64,000 nucleotides of DNA from NCBI RefSeq assembly GCF_001705515.1, contig NZ_MDJS01000001.1, forward strand, positions 1,054,001 to 1,118,000. The letters are read 5' to 3'. The notes below the pieces were generated by a model that ran no database searches, had not been told where the DNA came from, and was given only the letters and a program-made list of their open reading frames with translations. How positions within the stretch are numbered: position 1 is the stretch's first letter; each line of letters opens with the position of its first letter. The DNA is from Mucilaginibacter sp. PPCGB 2223. Its GTDB lineage: Bacteria > Bacteroidota > Bacteroidia > Sphingobacteriales > Sphingobacteriaceae. Made by a program: the position numbers and the translations under genes. Positions 1 to 8,793 of the stretch are shown here, piece by piece.

Positions 1-213
1 CTTCTTTTCGCCGGTACCTAATATCAGCCATTCGGGCGAATAACCTAATTCGTGGCAAGCCGAACGGATCACAGTAAAGTTAACATCCCGATCGCCAGAG
101 AGCATGAGACTTACCAGCGACTGCGACACACCGCATATTTTGGCAAATTTACTTTGGCCGCCACAGGCTTTTATAACAATGCGCAAGCGCTTTAATAATT
201 GAGTATCCGACAT
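1..213 (-). CDS. XRE-family HTH transcriptional regulator, truncated by the window edge
   Basis: The 71 codons from the ATG at 213 to the window edge are open and read as a Cro/C1-type helix-turn-helix. The N-terminus begins MSDTQLLKRLRIVIKACGG and is followed by the helix-turn-helix segment GGQSKFAKICGVSQSLVSLM. The segment CHELGYSPEWLILGTGEK is typical of phage-repressor-like or Bacteroidota XRE regulators that carry a C-terminal sensor or peptidase domain, but that part lies outside the window. The upstream 86 bases hold an ATTAC-N4-GTAAT inverted repeat that could be its own operator. The target is unknown. Confidence 0.8.
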   Translation of the reverse strand, partial: MSDTQLLKRLRIVIKACGGQSKFAKICGVSQSLVSLMLSGDRDVNFTVIRSACHELGYSPEWLILGTGEKK

Positions 214-260
214 CGTAACAGTTTGTAACATCACAGCTTGTAATTGCGACGCTCGTTGGT

Positions 261-274
261 ATTACAAATGTAAT
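261..274 (-). promoter_or_regulatory. Promoter -7 element inside an inverted repeat ahead of the XRE gene
   Basis: On the minus strand TACATTTG (272 to 265) matches the Bacteroidota -7 consensus TAnnTTTG. It lies inside ATTAC-AAAT-GTAAT, an inverted repeat of the kind bound by XRE dimers. Autoregulation is an inference; no clear -33 TTTG was found at the expected distance. Confidence 0.4.
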
Positions 275-299
275 AAATATTTACGAACCCGTATTACTA

Positions 300-1940
300 T
301 TACTGTTCTTCTCCCGCCCTTTTTTCAAGCTTGGAGAACGGTATAACCCCTGCGTGTTCGGCCCATTTATCATACATAGCACTCATTTCAGCTACTCTGT
401 CGGGATATTTAGCGCTCAGGTCGTTCAGTTCAGAACGGTCTTCTTTAATATTATACAATTCCCATTTGTTCAGGGGTTTTTGCGATACCAGTTTCCACTC
501 GCCCTGCCGCACTGCACGGTTGCCTTCATGCTCAAAGAACAAAACGTCGTGGCCAGCCCATTGCTGCCCTTTCAGCAAAGGCAGCAAGCTGATGCCTTCT
601 GTAGGGATAATGGTATTGCCATGATATGTTTTAGGATAAGGCACTTTAGCTATATCAAGGCATGTAGCCATCAAATCGATAATATGTGCCGGACGATCGC
701 TTATCGCGCCAGGTTTGATCACACCCGGATAACTGGCAATAAATGGTGTTGCCGTGCCACCCTCATATTCCCAATGCTTAAATAAGCGGAATGGCGTATT
801 GCTCACATTAGCGCCCCAGTACTCATAAGCAGTAAACGAGGTCGGGTCGCTTGCAGGCTTGTTGTTGGCGGCAAGTACTTCGGGCGTAAAACCATTGCCT
901 TTGATGCTTTCGCTGCTTGCTCCATTATCCGACAGAAACATAATGACCGTATTCTTATCCTGGTGCAGTTGTTTCAGCTTGGCGCGGATACGGCCTATAT
1001 TCTGGTCCATCCTGTCTACCATCGCAGCATAAACGGCCATCTTGGTGTCCCATCTGTCCTTTTCTTCAGGCGACAGGCTGTCCCAGTCGGGCACATTAAG
1101 GTCGCGCGGCGAGAGTTTTGCATCCTGCGGCAAGATGCCCATTGCTTTCTGGCGTGCCAAACGGGCCTCACGCAGCTTATCCCACCCCATCAGGTATTTG
1201 CCTTTGTATTTCGCAATATCTTCGGGCAGGGCCTGTATCGGCCAATGTGGACTCGTAAATGCCATATACAAAAAGAATGGCTTGCCTGTATTTTTATTGC
1301 CATCGATAAACTTTACGGCGTAATCGGCATAAGCATTCGTCGAGTACCAGTTTGGTCCCGGTGTAAACTCTTTATCATCCAGAGCAATAGTGAGCTTCTG
1401 ATTAGGGCGGTAAGGCATCGTCGGGTTAAAATAACTGCTTGCACCGTCAATCAAACCAAAGTAATGATCGAAGCCCCGTTTAACAGGCCAATGCTCCGGT
1501 GCCTGGCCAATGTGCCATTTACCGGCCATCAGTGTATTGTAGCCGCCTGCTTTTAGTGCTTCTGCAATTGTAACACAGTTTTGGTTCAGATAGCCTTCAT
1601 AAGCAGGTTCCTTACGGGTGTTTACCATATCGCCTACGCCGGCCTGGTGCTGGTACAAACCTGTCATCAGCGATGCACGCGTTGGGCAGCAACGGGAAGC
1701 ATTGTAAAATTGTGTCAGTTTGATACCACCTTTACCTAAAGCATCCAGGTTGGGTGTCAGCGTCTCTGAGCCAAAACAGCCAATATCCGAATAGCCCATA
1801 TCATCAGCAAGGATAATGATAATGTTGGGACGCTTCTTATTGAAAGCTTTCCTGCTTTGCTGTGCTGTGGCAGTTAAACCGACGAAAAAAAAGAGGAGAT
1901 ATATAATGTATATACTCCTCTTGCTAAAGTTTTTATTCAT
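300..1940 (-). CDS. Secreted sulfatase (arylsulfatase family, formylglycine-dependent)
   Basis: A 546-residue protein with a hydrophobic signal peptide at residues 10-26, ending near TATAQ, so it is exported. The type I sulfatase signature is clear: the metal-binding ILADDMGYSD near residue 45, the maturation motif C84-C-P-T-R88 in which C84 would be converted to formylglycine, LMTGLYQHQAG just after it, and a downstream SDNG metal ligand motif. It hydrolyses sulfate esters, probably on a glycan, in the periplasm or outside the cell. It begins 18 bases after the rhamnulokinase-like gene on the same strand, so it is probably the last gene of the rhamnose operon. That suggests sulfated rhamnose-containing glycans as substrate (inference). 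The substrate cannot be read from sequence alone. Confidence 0.9.
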   Translation of the reverse strand: MNKNFSKRSIYIIYLLFFFVGLTATAQQSRKAFNKKRPNIIIILADDMGYSDIGCFGSETLTPNLDALGKGGIKLTQFYNASRCCPTRASLMTGLYQHQAGVGDMVNTRKEPAYEGYLNQNCVTIAEALKAGGYNTLMAGKWHIGQAPEHWPVKRGFDHYFGLIDGASSYFNPTMPYRPNQKLTIALDDKEFTPGPNWYSTNAYADYAVKFIDGNKNTGKPFFLYMAFTSPHWPIQALPEDIAKYKGKYLMGWDKLREARLARQKAMGILPQDAKLSPRDLNVPDWDSLSPEEKDRWDTKMAVYAAMVDRMDQNIGRIRAKLKQLHQDKNTVIMFLSDNGASSESIKGNGFTPEVLAANNKPASDPTSFTAYEYWGANVSNTPFRLFKHWEYEGGTATPFIASYPGVIKPGAISDRPAHIIDLMATCLDIAKVPYPKTYHGNTIIPTEGISLLPLLKGQQWAGHDVLFFEHEGNRAVRQGEWKLVSQKPLNKWELYNIKEDRSELNDLSAKYPDRVAEMSAMYDKWAEHAGVIPFSKLEKRAGEEQ

Positions 1941-1958
1941 ATTGCAGATGATAACTAT

Positions 1959-3341
1959 TTATTGAACCTCCATTTTTTGCGCCAGGGCATAATATTTTAG
2001 TTCGATCATATCGCCGGGGATAGTTTTGGTATTCCAATGTTTATGTATGGATAGGGCCGCGCCAATCGCGGTAGCCTGAGCCACAGAGGCTGCGAATACC
2101 TCTAAATGAGGGAAAGCCGCTGCCAGCAAGTTCATGTACACTACGTTCTTTCCAAAACCGCCGTCAACAAATATGCGTTTCACCCCGGTGTCCTGTATCA
2201 CTAATTGTGTCGACGCCCGTTGCTGGCGCATAATATCCTGGATCAAACAATGATAAGCTTCATCATACGAAGCGAACGAGTTCAGATCACGGCTGCCAAA
2301 TACCGACTGCTGCATGAGCGAATCGCGATCATCAACGATTATATTAACTTGTGATGTAACGTACTCCGGGTTATACTTTACCTTTTTATACTGATCAGCC
2401 GGTTTACCAAAATGCTGTGCAATGCGTTTAGTTTGCTGCTCGTGTTCGTTACCGGCAAATAAACGCGAAGCTTTAACCGGGCGCCCGTGATATTCCATAT
2501 AGCAAAGGCAATCTTGATGCAATTCATCAATAGTTAACGGGTTGTTATTAAAAGGATTTAAGCTGATGCACCAGGTACCGGTCGAGATCAGGATAAATGG
2601 TTCCGAAAAGCTGGCCAGATAGGGTATTAATGCCGATGAGCTATCGTGCAAACCACTGCCCACCTGAAACTCATGCCCCTCTCTCTCAACCGTCATCGAA
2701 TCATCCGAAGGGAATACAGGCGCCAGTATCTTGTCGATGCCTTCATTGTAGACCCAGCTATGATAATCGTTTTTAACAAAATCCCACAATTGCGTATGGC
2801 AACCAATACTGGTGATATCCGAGTAATATTTACCGGTAACCAGGTAAGCCAGGTATTGTGGCAAATGCAGCGAATATTTGATTTTTTTGAACAGTTCGGG
2901 CTTGCGGTGTTTGATGCGGTATAACTGCATGCCCGAGTTAAGATTACCCAGAACAGGTGAAGCAGTCTCGCGCGATATAACGGATTCGCCGCCGTATTGG
3001 GCGTAAAACTCGTCCTTCAAATCATCCGGAAATGCCTTAAGGTAATTGCATAATGGCGCGGCAACTTTTCCGCCGTGGTCAATGTGTACGAAACTTGCGC
3101 CGTATGTAGAAAAGTTAAGTGCTTTGATATCAAACTTTTTCAAAGCCAAAATATCAGCCAGCGATTGTTTGACCCACGTTGTCAACAAGTCGACATCTTC
3201 GCAGGGATCGCCGTCATCATCAACAGTTTCTTTAAAATTGGCTGTACGTTCCAGCACAATTTTATAGTACTCGTCGATCAGAAAAAACTTTTTATTGGTT
3301 TTACCTATATCAAATATCGCAATTACCTGAACGGCTTTCAT
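1959..3341 (-). CDS. rhaB: FGGY-family carbohydrate kinase, probable L-rhamnulokinase
   Basis: A 460-residue sugar kinase of the FGGY/hexokinase-actin fold. Visible are the N-terminal phosphate-1 motif IFDIGKTNKKFF, the adenosine motif around IFVDGGFGKN near residue 395, and the ISTGTWCISLNP stretch of the second lobe. It would phosphorylate L-rhamnulose to L-rhamnulose 1-phosphate in the cytoplasm. It sits directly between the isomerase gene (1 base between the isomerase stop and this start codon) and the sulfatase gene. It differs from the enterobacterial RhaB pattern, and the substrate assignment rests mainly on its place in the rhamnose operon. L-fuculose or another ketose is a less likely alternative. 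Confidence 0.82.
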   Translation of the reverse strand: MKAVQVIAIFDIGKTNKKFFLIDEYYKIVLERTANFKETVDDDGDPCEDVDLLTTWVKQSLADILALKKFDIKALNFSTYGASFVHIDHGGKVAAPLCNYLKAFPDDLKDEFYAQYGGESVISRETASPVLGNLNSGMQLYRIKHRKPELFKKIKYSLHLPQYLAYLVTGKYYSDITSIGCHTQLWDFVKNDYHSWVYNEGIDKILAPVFPSDDSMTVEREGHEFQVGSGLHDSSSALIPYLASFSEPFILISTGTWCISLNPFNNNPLTIDELHQDCLCYMEYHGRPVKASRLFAGNEHEQQTKRIAQHFGKPADQYKKVKYNPEYVTSQVNIIVDDRDSLMQQSVFGSRDLNSFASYDEAYHCLIQDIMRQQRASTQLVIQDTGVKRIFVDGGFGKNVVYMNLLAAAFPHLEVFAASVAQATAIGAALSIHKHWNTKTIPGDMIELKYYALAQKMEVQ

Positions 3342-3342
3342 C

Positions 3343-4617
3343 TTATAATCCTGTTGCTACTGTTTTCTCCCCACGTTCCTTAATCAAGTTTTCGCGTACC
3401 TGTAACTTGCGGTACGCGCCAATCGGATCGATAGCCCCGCCTGCACGCAGGCTTGCTTCAGATACCAGGGCGCGCACATCTGTACGATAAGCTTTTTGCA
3501 ATATCTCTTGTGCCAAAGCAACATCGTTAGCTTTTTGTGCAGCCTGCAAAGCAGGTTTATCTACCAATAAAGCTTGTGCATAAGCGATCTGGATAGCCTG
3601 TACCGACTGTAATAAATCTTCGATAGGGTCTTTCAGGTTGTGTGAAGCATCGATCATCCAGCCCAGGTCATTTGCATGGTCCATGCCACGTACGTCCATA
3701 CCTTCAACCAGTTCGTTAAAGATGAGGAACAATTGGTACGGGTTGATGCTGCCCACGGTCAGGTCATCGTCGCCATATTTCGAATCGTTAAAGTGGAAAC
3801 CGGCTAAACGGCCTTCCATCAGCAGCAACGATACAATTTGCTCGATGTTCGCGTTCGGTAAATGGTGACCCAGGTCAACCAAAGTATAAGCTTTCGGGCC
3901 TAATTTCGATACGTATAACAATGATTGCCCCCAATCGGCAACTGTAGTCGAATAGAAGTTCGGCTCGTAGCATTTGTATTCTAAATACAGCTTCCAATCG
4001 GCCGGTAAAGCAGCGTAAATTTGCTTTAAGCTATCCAAAGTACGTTCAAAGGCACCACGAAAGTTTAATTGGCCCGGAAAGCTCGAACCATCGGCCAACC
4101 AAACGGTTAACGACTTCGAACCTAACTCAATACCGTGTTTAATTACTTCGATATTGTGGGCGATTGCCTGGTCGCGAACTGCTTTATCGACGTGCTGCAG
4201 CGAACCAAATTTGTAGCTTTCGGAAGAGCCGGGCTGATCCTGGAAAGTATTTGAGTTCATAGCATCAAAACGCAAGCCATGCTGCGCAGCCAAAGCCTTT
4301 ATCGCGGCAGCATTTTTCGGGATATCCCATGGAATGTGCAACGAAATAGCGCCGCTCGATTTGTTCAACGAGTGCAGCACACCTACATCTTCAATTTTTT
4401 CTTCCAGGCTGCCCGGCTCGCCTTTACCGCTAAAACGGCCAAAGCGGGTACCGCCGGTACCTAATGCCCAGCTTGGTATCGCTATCTGGAAAGCCTGTAA
4501 TTTTTTCAATACATCCTCAACGTTTGTTACATCAGTGGCAACAAACTCGAATTTGCGTTTATGATCGGCCAGTAACTCATTGTTAAGGCCATCTATTTTA
4601 TACTTCTCTATTTGCAT
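3343..4617 (-). CDS. rhaI: L-rhamnose isomerase, Pseudomonas stutzeri (RhaI) type
   Basis: Isomerises L-rhamnose to L-rhamnulose. The protein is a TIM-barrel sugar isomerase of about 424 residues, with WALGTGGTRFGRF near the N-terminus, the metal-site region YLEYKCYEPNFY, VDLGHHLPNANIEQI and the FHFNDSKYGDDDL segment. These match the RhaI subtype rather than enterobacterial RhaA. The reading frame opens further upstream, but MQIEKYKIDGL is the natural start; the seven extra codons would come from the repeat-rich spacer. Its stop is one base from the kinase start, so the genes are co-transcribed. Confidence 0.92.
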   Translation of the reverse strand: MQIEKYKIDGLNNELLADHKRKFEFVATDVTNVEDVLKKLQAFQIAIPSWALGTGGTRFGRFSGKGEPGSLEEKIEDVGVLHSLNKSSGAISLHIPWDIPKNAAAIKALAAQHGLRFDAMNSNTFQDQPGSSESYKFGSLQHVDKAVRDQAIAHNIEVIKHGIELGSKSLTVWLADGSSFPGQLNFRGAFERTLDSLKQIYAALPADWKLYLEYKCYEPNFYSTTVADWGQSLLYVSKLGPKAYTLVDLGHHLPNANIEQIVSLLLMEGRLAGFHFNDSKYGDDDLTVGSINPYQLFLIFNELVEGMDVRGMDHANDLGWMIDASHNLKDPIEDLLQSVQAIQIAYAQALLVDKPALQAAQKANDVALAQEILQKAYRTDVRALVSEASLRAGGAIDPIGAYRKLQVRENLIKERGEKTVATGL

Positions 4618-4631
4618 TGTTTTTTGATAAA

Positions 4632-4747
4632 GGAGCAAAGAACAAGGAATAAGGATTTTAGTTTACTTATTCTTCTATCTATGCCCGGTTTATAATATGG
4701 TTATTTCTTCTATTAATCTTTGCTCTTTGTTCCTTGCTCTTTAATCT
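4632..4747. repeat. Intergenic word-repeat element (word GAACAAGGAA)
   Basis: The spacer between rhaM and rhaI consists of a left arm containing GAGCAAAGAACAAGGAATAA, an AT-rich centre, and a right arm that is its reverse complement in extended form (TTTGCTCTTTGTTCCTTGCT). Short words GAGCAAAG and GAACAAGG recur within each arm. The same word recurs at 46886. The arms could form a long hairpin in mRNA between two co-transcribed genes. Confidence 0.75.
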
Positions 4748-4751
4748 TAAC

Positions 4752-5066
4752 TCAGGGCATATAAAACACATCCAGCAGCGGTACGCTTACCGGCGAATTG
4801 TCCGGGTTGCTTTCCATAATATCGCCCATGTATTTCCACCATTTTTGCATTACCTCGTGCTGCGGCAGGGTATCCAGTAATTTAGGGTCTTCGGCATTCA
4901 AAACGCCAAACAGCGCATCGGTTTCCTCATCCAAAAATATCGAATACTCGCTGATTCCTGTTTGTTTCAACAATGCTACCAGTTCGGGCCATATTTCGTC
5001 GTGACGCTTTTTATATTCGTCTTTAAAGCCCGGAAAAAGCTTCATTTTAAAGGCAACTCTGTTCAT
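4752..5066 (-). CDS. rhaM: L-rhamnose mutarotase
   Basis: A 104-residue protein of the RhaM/YiiL family, which interconverts alpha and beta L-rhamnopyranose and so feeds the isomerase. Family landmarks are VAFKMKLFPGFKDEYKKRHD (a His of the active site lies in KRHDEIWPEL), the middle DALFGVLN strand, and a terminal WWKYMGDIMESNPD. The length equals that of characterised members. Located between the aldolase/dehydrogenase and isomerase genes, it is separated from both by word-repeat spacers but is on the same strand, so it is part of the rhamnose operon. Confidence 0.95.
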   Translation of the reverse strand: MNRVAFKMKLFPGFKDEYKKRHDEIWPELVALLKQTGISEYSIFLDEETDALFGVLNAEDPKLLDTLPQHEVMQKWWKYMGDIMESNPDNSPVSVPLLDVFYMP

Positions 5067-5147
5067 TAGTATTGAGATGTGCGTATTGCGTATTGAGACA
5101 ATAGTTTATTGAGTATCGCAATACGCATGTCGCAATACTCAATACTA
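5067..5147. repeat. Intergenic word-repeat element (word GCGTATTG)
   Basis: The whole rhaD-rhaM spacer is made of the words GTATTGAG and GCGTATTG in the left half and their reverse complements CTCAATAC and CGCAATAC in the right half. The outer arms TAGTATTGAG (5067-5076) and CTCAATACTA (5138-5147) are perfectly complementary. Its logic matches that of the other spacers with unrelated words. Confidence 0.75.
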
Positions 5148-5153
5148 AATAAA

Positions 5154-7274
5154 TTATCGTACAAATCCCATCGCTACACCACCGTCAACGTTCAGCACGT
5201 TACCGGTTGATTTGCTCAGCAAACCGCCTGTGAAGGCAAAGCAGGCATTAGCAATATCATCGGGTAAAATAATCTCGTTCAGCAGGGTACGTTTGGCATA
5301 ATAAGCAGGCAATTCGGCAACGGTGATACCATAAGCTTTGGCGCGGCCTTCGGCCCAGCCACCGGCCCAGATATTGCTATCGCTGATCACCGCATCAGGG
5401 TTAACCACGTTCACACGGATCTTATCAGCGCCAAGCTCAGCAGCGTTCAGGCGGCTCAAATGCAATTGTGCAGCTTTCGCCGATCCGTAACCAGCGTTAT
5501 TTGGGCCGCTCACCAGGGCATTTTTACTTACAATGTTGATGATATCACCGCCGATAGCTTGTTTTTTCATGATGGCAACAGCAGCCTGGGTTACAAAGAA
5601 CTGGCCCTTTACCAGTACATCATATAACAAATCCCAATCCTTTTCGGTATGGTCGGCAATTGATTTAGAGATCGATAAACCAGCGTTGTTTACGATAATA
5701 TCCACACCACCGAAGGCCAGTGCAGCAACTTCCATCGCACCTAATATTTCATCCTCTTTGGTTACGTCCATTACGGCGGTAGCGTAAGAGTCGCGGCCGA
5801 ATTGCTTTTTAAACTCTTCGCCTGCGCCGGTTAAACGTTCGGCGTTCATGTCGTTCAGGATAACTACCGCACCTTCTTCAACAAATTTTTTGGCGATAGC
5901 CTTACCGATACCACCGGCGCTGCCGGTGATCAGCGCAATGCGGCCCGACAAAGCTTTTGGCTTAGGCATACGCTGTAATTTGGCTTCTTCTAACAACCAG
6001 TATTCGATGTTGAAGGCTTCCTGGCGCGGCAGCGAAGTATATTCAGAGATCGCCTCGGCGCCTTTCATTACGTTGATGGCGTTCGTATAAAACTCGGCTG
6101 CAACGCGTGCGGTTTGTTTGTCCTTAGAGAACGAGAACAAGCCAACGCCGGGGTACAAAATAATTACCGGGTTAGTATCGCGGATAGCCGGGCTATTCGG
6201 ATGCTTACAAGTCTCATAATACTCTGTATACATTTTACGGTAAGCTTCGAACGCCGGAGCTAAGCGCTCTTTAATCGCAGCTACATCGCTCAGGTCCTCG
6301 CCTGGTGTCAAATCTAAAACCAGCGGACTGATCTTAGTGCGCAGAAAGTGATCCGGACAGCTGGTACCAAGCGGCGCCAAACGCTCCAGATCGTTAGAAT
6401 TAATAAACTCTAATACGCGCGGATCATCGGTAAAGTGACCGATCATATTGCGCTCGCTCGAAGTAAAGCCACGTAATATAGGCGCGATAGCAGCCGCTTG
6501 TTTTTTACGACCGGCTTCATCAAGGCTTTGTATTTTCTGACCGCCAAAAACAGGGCCTTTTTTACCATAGTTCTGTTCCAGGTATTCGGCGCATTTCTCG
6601 ATCACTTCCAAAGTGTTGATATAGCTTTCATAAGCGGTGTTACCCCAGGTAAATAAGCCGTGTGAGCCTAACATAATGCCACGGATACCAGGATTAGCGT
6701 CCAGACAGGCTTTCAATTGCAGGCCCAGTTCAAAACCCGGTTTTTTCCATTCAACCCAGCCTATCTGACCGTTGAATAATTCTTCGGTGATCTTTTTACC
6801 GTCTTTAGCTGCTGCGATGGCAATTGCAGCATCGGGGTGCAGGTGATCGATATGCGCAAACGGTAAGAAACCGTGAAGAGGAGTATCGATAGACGGTGCT
6901 TTTGATGACAGATCGAAAATACAATGGTTAAACAGTTCAACCATTTCGTCTTCGAACTCTACGCCACGGTAAATATTTTTCAAGCTGCGCAGACGATCAA
7001 CATATAATGCCGCCAGGCCGTTTTTTTTCAATGTTCCCAGATCGCCACCCGAACCTTTTACCCACATTACCTCGGTCTCCTGACCGGTTAACGGATCTTT
7101 TGACATTACTTTACAAGATGTATTGCCGCCACCGTAGTTAGTCAGCCTTAAATCGGCTCCTAATAAATTTGAACGATATATTAATAAGGCAACTTCGTCG
7201 CCGGCCAATTCCGCAGCTTTTGCTTCATCCCATAAGTAGCTCACGTGCTTAAACTGTGTTGTGTTGATAGACAT
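5154..7274 (-). CDS. rhaD: Bifunctional rhamnulose-1-phosphate aldolase / lactaldehyde (short-chain) dehydrogenase
   Basis: A 706-residue two-domain enzyme. Residues 1 to about 430 form a class II (zinc) aldolase domain, with the start region NYGGGNTSCKV, the metal-site stretch FAHIDHLHPDAAI and MLGSHGLFTWG. It splits L-rhamnulose 1-phosphate into dihydroxyacetone phosphate and L-lactaldehyde. From about 440 there is a short-chain dehydrogenase: the nucleotide motif TGSAGGIGKA near 446, NNAG, and the catalytic Tyr/Lys pair in GYGSAKAAQL near 595-599. That domain is known in such fusions to oxidise lactaldehyde to lactate. Length and domain order equal those of the fused enzymes found in Bacteroidota, Bacillus and Rhizobium. 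Second gene of the operon, 29 bases after rhaT. Confidence 0.93.
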   Translation of the reverse strand: MSINTTQFKHVSYLWDEAKAAELAGDEVALLIYRSNLLGADLRLTNYGGGNTSCKVMSKDPLTGQETEVMWVKGSGGDLGTLKKNGLAALYVDRLRSLKNIYRGVEFEDEMVELFNHCIFDLSSKAPSIDTPLHGFLPFAHIDHLHPDAAIAIAAAKDGKKITEELFNGQIGWVEWKKPGFELGLQLKACLDANPGIRGIMLGSHGLFTWGNTAYESYINTLEVIEKCAEYLEQNYGKKGPVFGGQKIQSLDEAGRKKQAAAIAPILRGFTSSERNMIGHFTDDPRVLEFINSNDLERLAPLGTSCPDHFLRTKISPLVLDLTPGEDLSDVAAIKERLAPAFEAYRKMYTEYYETCKHPNSPAIRDTNPVIILYPGVGLFSFSKDKQTARVAAEFYTNAINVMKGAEAISEYTSLPRQEAFNIEYWLLEEAKLQRMPKPKALSGRIALITGSAGGIGKAIAKKFVEEGAVVILNDMNAERLTGAGEEFKKQFGRDSYATAVMDVTKEDEILGAMEVAALAFGGVDIIVNNAGLSISKSIADHTEKDWDLLYDVLVKGQFFVTQAAVAIMKKQAIGGDIINIVSKNALVSGPNNAGYGSAKAAQLHLSRLNAAELGADKIRVNVVNPDAVISDSNIWAGGWAEGRAKAYGITVAELPAYYAKRTLLNEIILPDDIANACFAFTGGLLSKSTGNVLNVDGGVAMGFVR

Positions 7275-7303
7275 TTTATGATGTTTTTGTTTGTTGTTCT
7301 GTT

Positions 7304-8437
7304 TTATTTATTTGCTTGTATTTGTGCTGTTGTTTTTGGAGTTTCTTTGTCTTTTACGTTGTTACCATATCCTACTAAAATCACCGATAGCAATATGGTG
7401 GTAATACCGATGATCAGGGTTGTTAAAGCTTTTTTGCTTACGCCCTTCCACTCTTTCAGTACCAGGCCCCACATGTTTGCAATCAGGATAATAAACGCCA
7501 TGTGCAGTATCCATGAGCTGGCGCCGTTGCCCAGCTTACTTTCGCCCATACCGTAAAAAAAGAATTGCAAAAACCAGGTAGTACCGGCTATTGCCGAGAA
7601 AAGGTAGTTTTTGAATAACGGTGTTTTCTTATCTGTGTAGTTGCCGAATGTTTTGTTACGGGCGTTCAATATCATGCACCAGATAAAGTTGGTGGTTAAA
7701 CCACCCCATAAAATCACAATGTATGTTACATTGTTTTTATATAAGAAGTGCCTTGTCGGGTCGACAATGTTATTTGCTGCACGCCATGCATCATCGGCTA
7801 CAGTAGCCATGTGGCTGCCCGCATCAATGCCGAAAGCAAAGCAAGCGCTCAATACACCCGATATAATTGCCACAACAATACCTAAACCGAACTTGTAATC
7901 CTTGTTATCTTCCACATCGGCTGTGCCTGCTTTAAGGTCGCGCTCTTTAAGCGTACCTGCCCTGCCGCATATAATAATACCAATAACACATATCACAATA
8001 CCTATTAAAACCAGCTGCCCCCAATGCGTGGTAGCCAATGTTGTAATGCTGTCCTTACCCTTTGTTGGTACAAAATTATAGTATACTGCCGGCACCAAAG
8101 CGCCAAAAACCGAGCATAAACCTAATATAATGGTACTACCTAACGATACCCCCAGATAGCGAACACCGAGACCATAAGTCAAGCCACCTATGCCCCACAA
8201 TAAGCCAAAGAAATATGTCCACAATAATATGTCGCCATCGGTTGCCTTGATAATATCAAAGAAGCCTGGTATGGTTAGCCATGCTGCCAAAGGTGGAACG
8301 ATGAGCCATGAGAACAGGCCGCCAACAATCCAAAAGCTTTCCCAGGCCCAGCCTTTAACTTTTTTATACGGGATATAAAAACTGCCGGAAGCGAAACCAC
8401 CGACGAAATGAAAAAAAACACCAAAAATTACTTCCAT
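7304..8437 (-). CDS. rhaT: L-rhamnose/H+ symporter
   Basis: A 377-residue polytopic inner-membrane protein with about ten hydrophobic segments. The start FGVFFHFVGGFASGSFYIPY and the following KVKGWAWESFWIVGGLFSW are characteristic of RhaT, as are the PALAAWLTIPG-like third segment and the late FFYGMGESKLG. It imports L-rhamnose with protons. As first gene of the minus-strand operon it lies downstream of the divergent regulatory region at 8438-8793. The C-terminus is slightly extended and hydrophilic. Confidence 0.93.
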   Translation of the reverse strand: MEVIFGVFFHFVGGFASGSFYIPYKKVKGWAWESFWIVGGLFSWLIVPPLAAWLTIPGFFDIIKATDGDILLWTYFFGLLWGIGGLTYGLGVRYLGVSLGSTIILGLCSVFGALVPAVYYNFVPTKGKDSITTLATTHWGQLVLIGIVICVIGIIICGRAGTLKERDLKAGTADVEDNKDYKFGLGIVVAIISGVLSACFAFGIDAGSHMATVADDAWRAANNIVDPTRHFLYKNNVTYIVILWGGLTTNFIWCMILNARNKTFGNYTDKKTPLFKNYLFSAIAGTTWFLQFFFYGMGESKLGNGASSWILHMAFIILIANMWGLVLKEWKGVSKKALTTLIIGITTILLSVILVGYGNNVKDKETPKTTAQIQANK

Positions 8438-8793
8438 TTAATTTAGATCTATACTGGTTTATTTAGAGAGAATAAAAGTAGAAAAGCTGTATTGCACTGC
8501 CGTCATGGACTGTCATGGTTTACGGCAATTTTTAATCAATTTAAATCAGGGCGCAATTATTTAAAGCAAAAGTTTATGCTGATTGACAGTATATTACTTT
8601 TAAGTGTCAATTATACATAATTATAGAATTAAAAATGTGCTTTATTATGATAATATCGTATCGGGTAAAAAAGTTGCGTAGTTTGTTGCAATAATAAGCT
8701 TAACTGTGTAATCTTGTGTTGAAAAGCAATACCATGCACCGGGTATCTTTTTATAATCAATTGAGTTGTTAAGCAACAAGCCCTTTAATTAAC
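8438..8793. promoter_or_regulatory. Divergent control region between rhaT operon and GntR regulator
   Basis: A 356-base AT-rich spacer with no convincing ORF. It holds two direct copies of GTCATGG at 8502-8508 and 8512-8518, spaced exactly one helical turn (10 bases), flanked by GCCG and CGGC, as expected of an operator close to the rhaT start. On the plus strand GTTTG near 8680 and TAATCTTG near 8710 resemble a -33/-7 pair for the regulator gene. Binding by the neighbouring GntR protein is an inference. Confidence 0.45.

Noticed and set aside
963..1556. Long plus-strand ORF of 197 codons opposite the sulfatase gene
   Set aside because: It is antisense to a gene with full sulfatase motifs and shows no protein family character.
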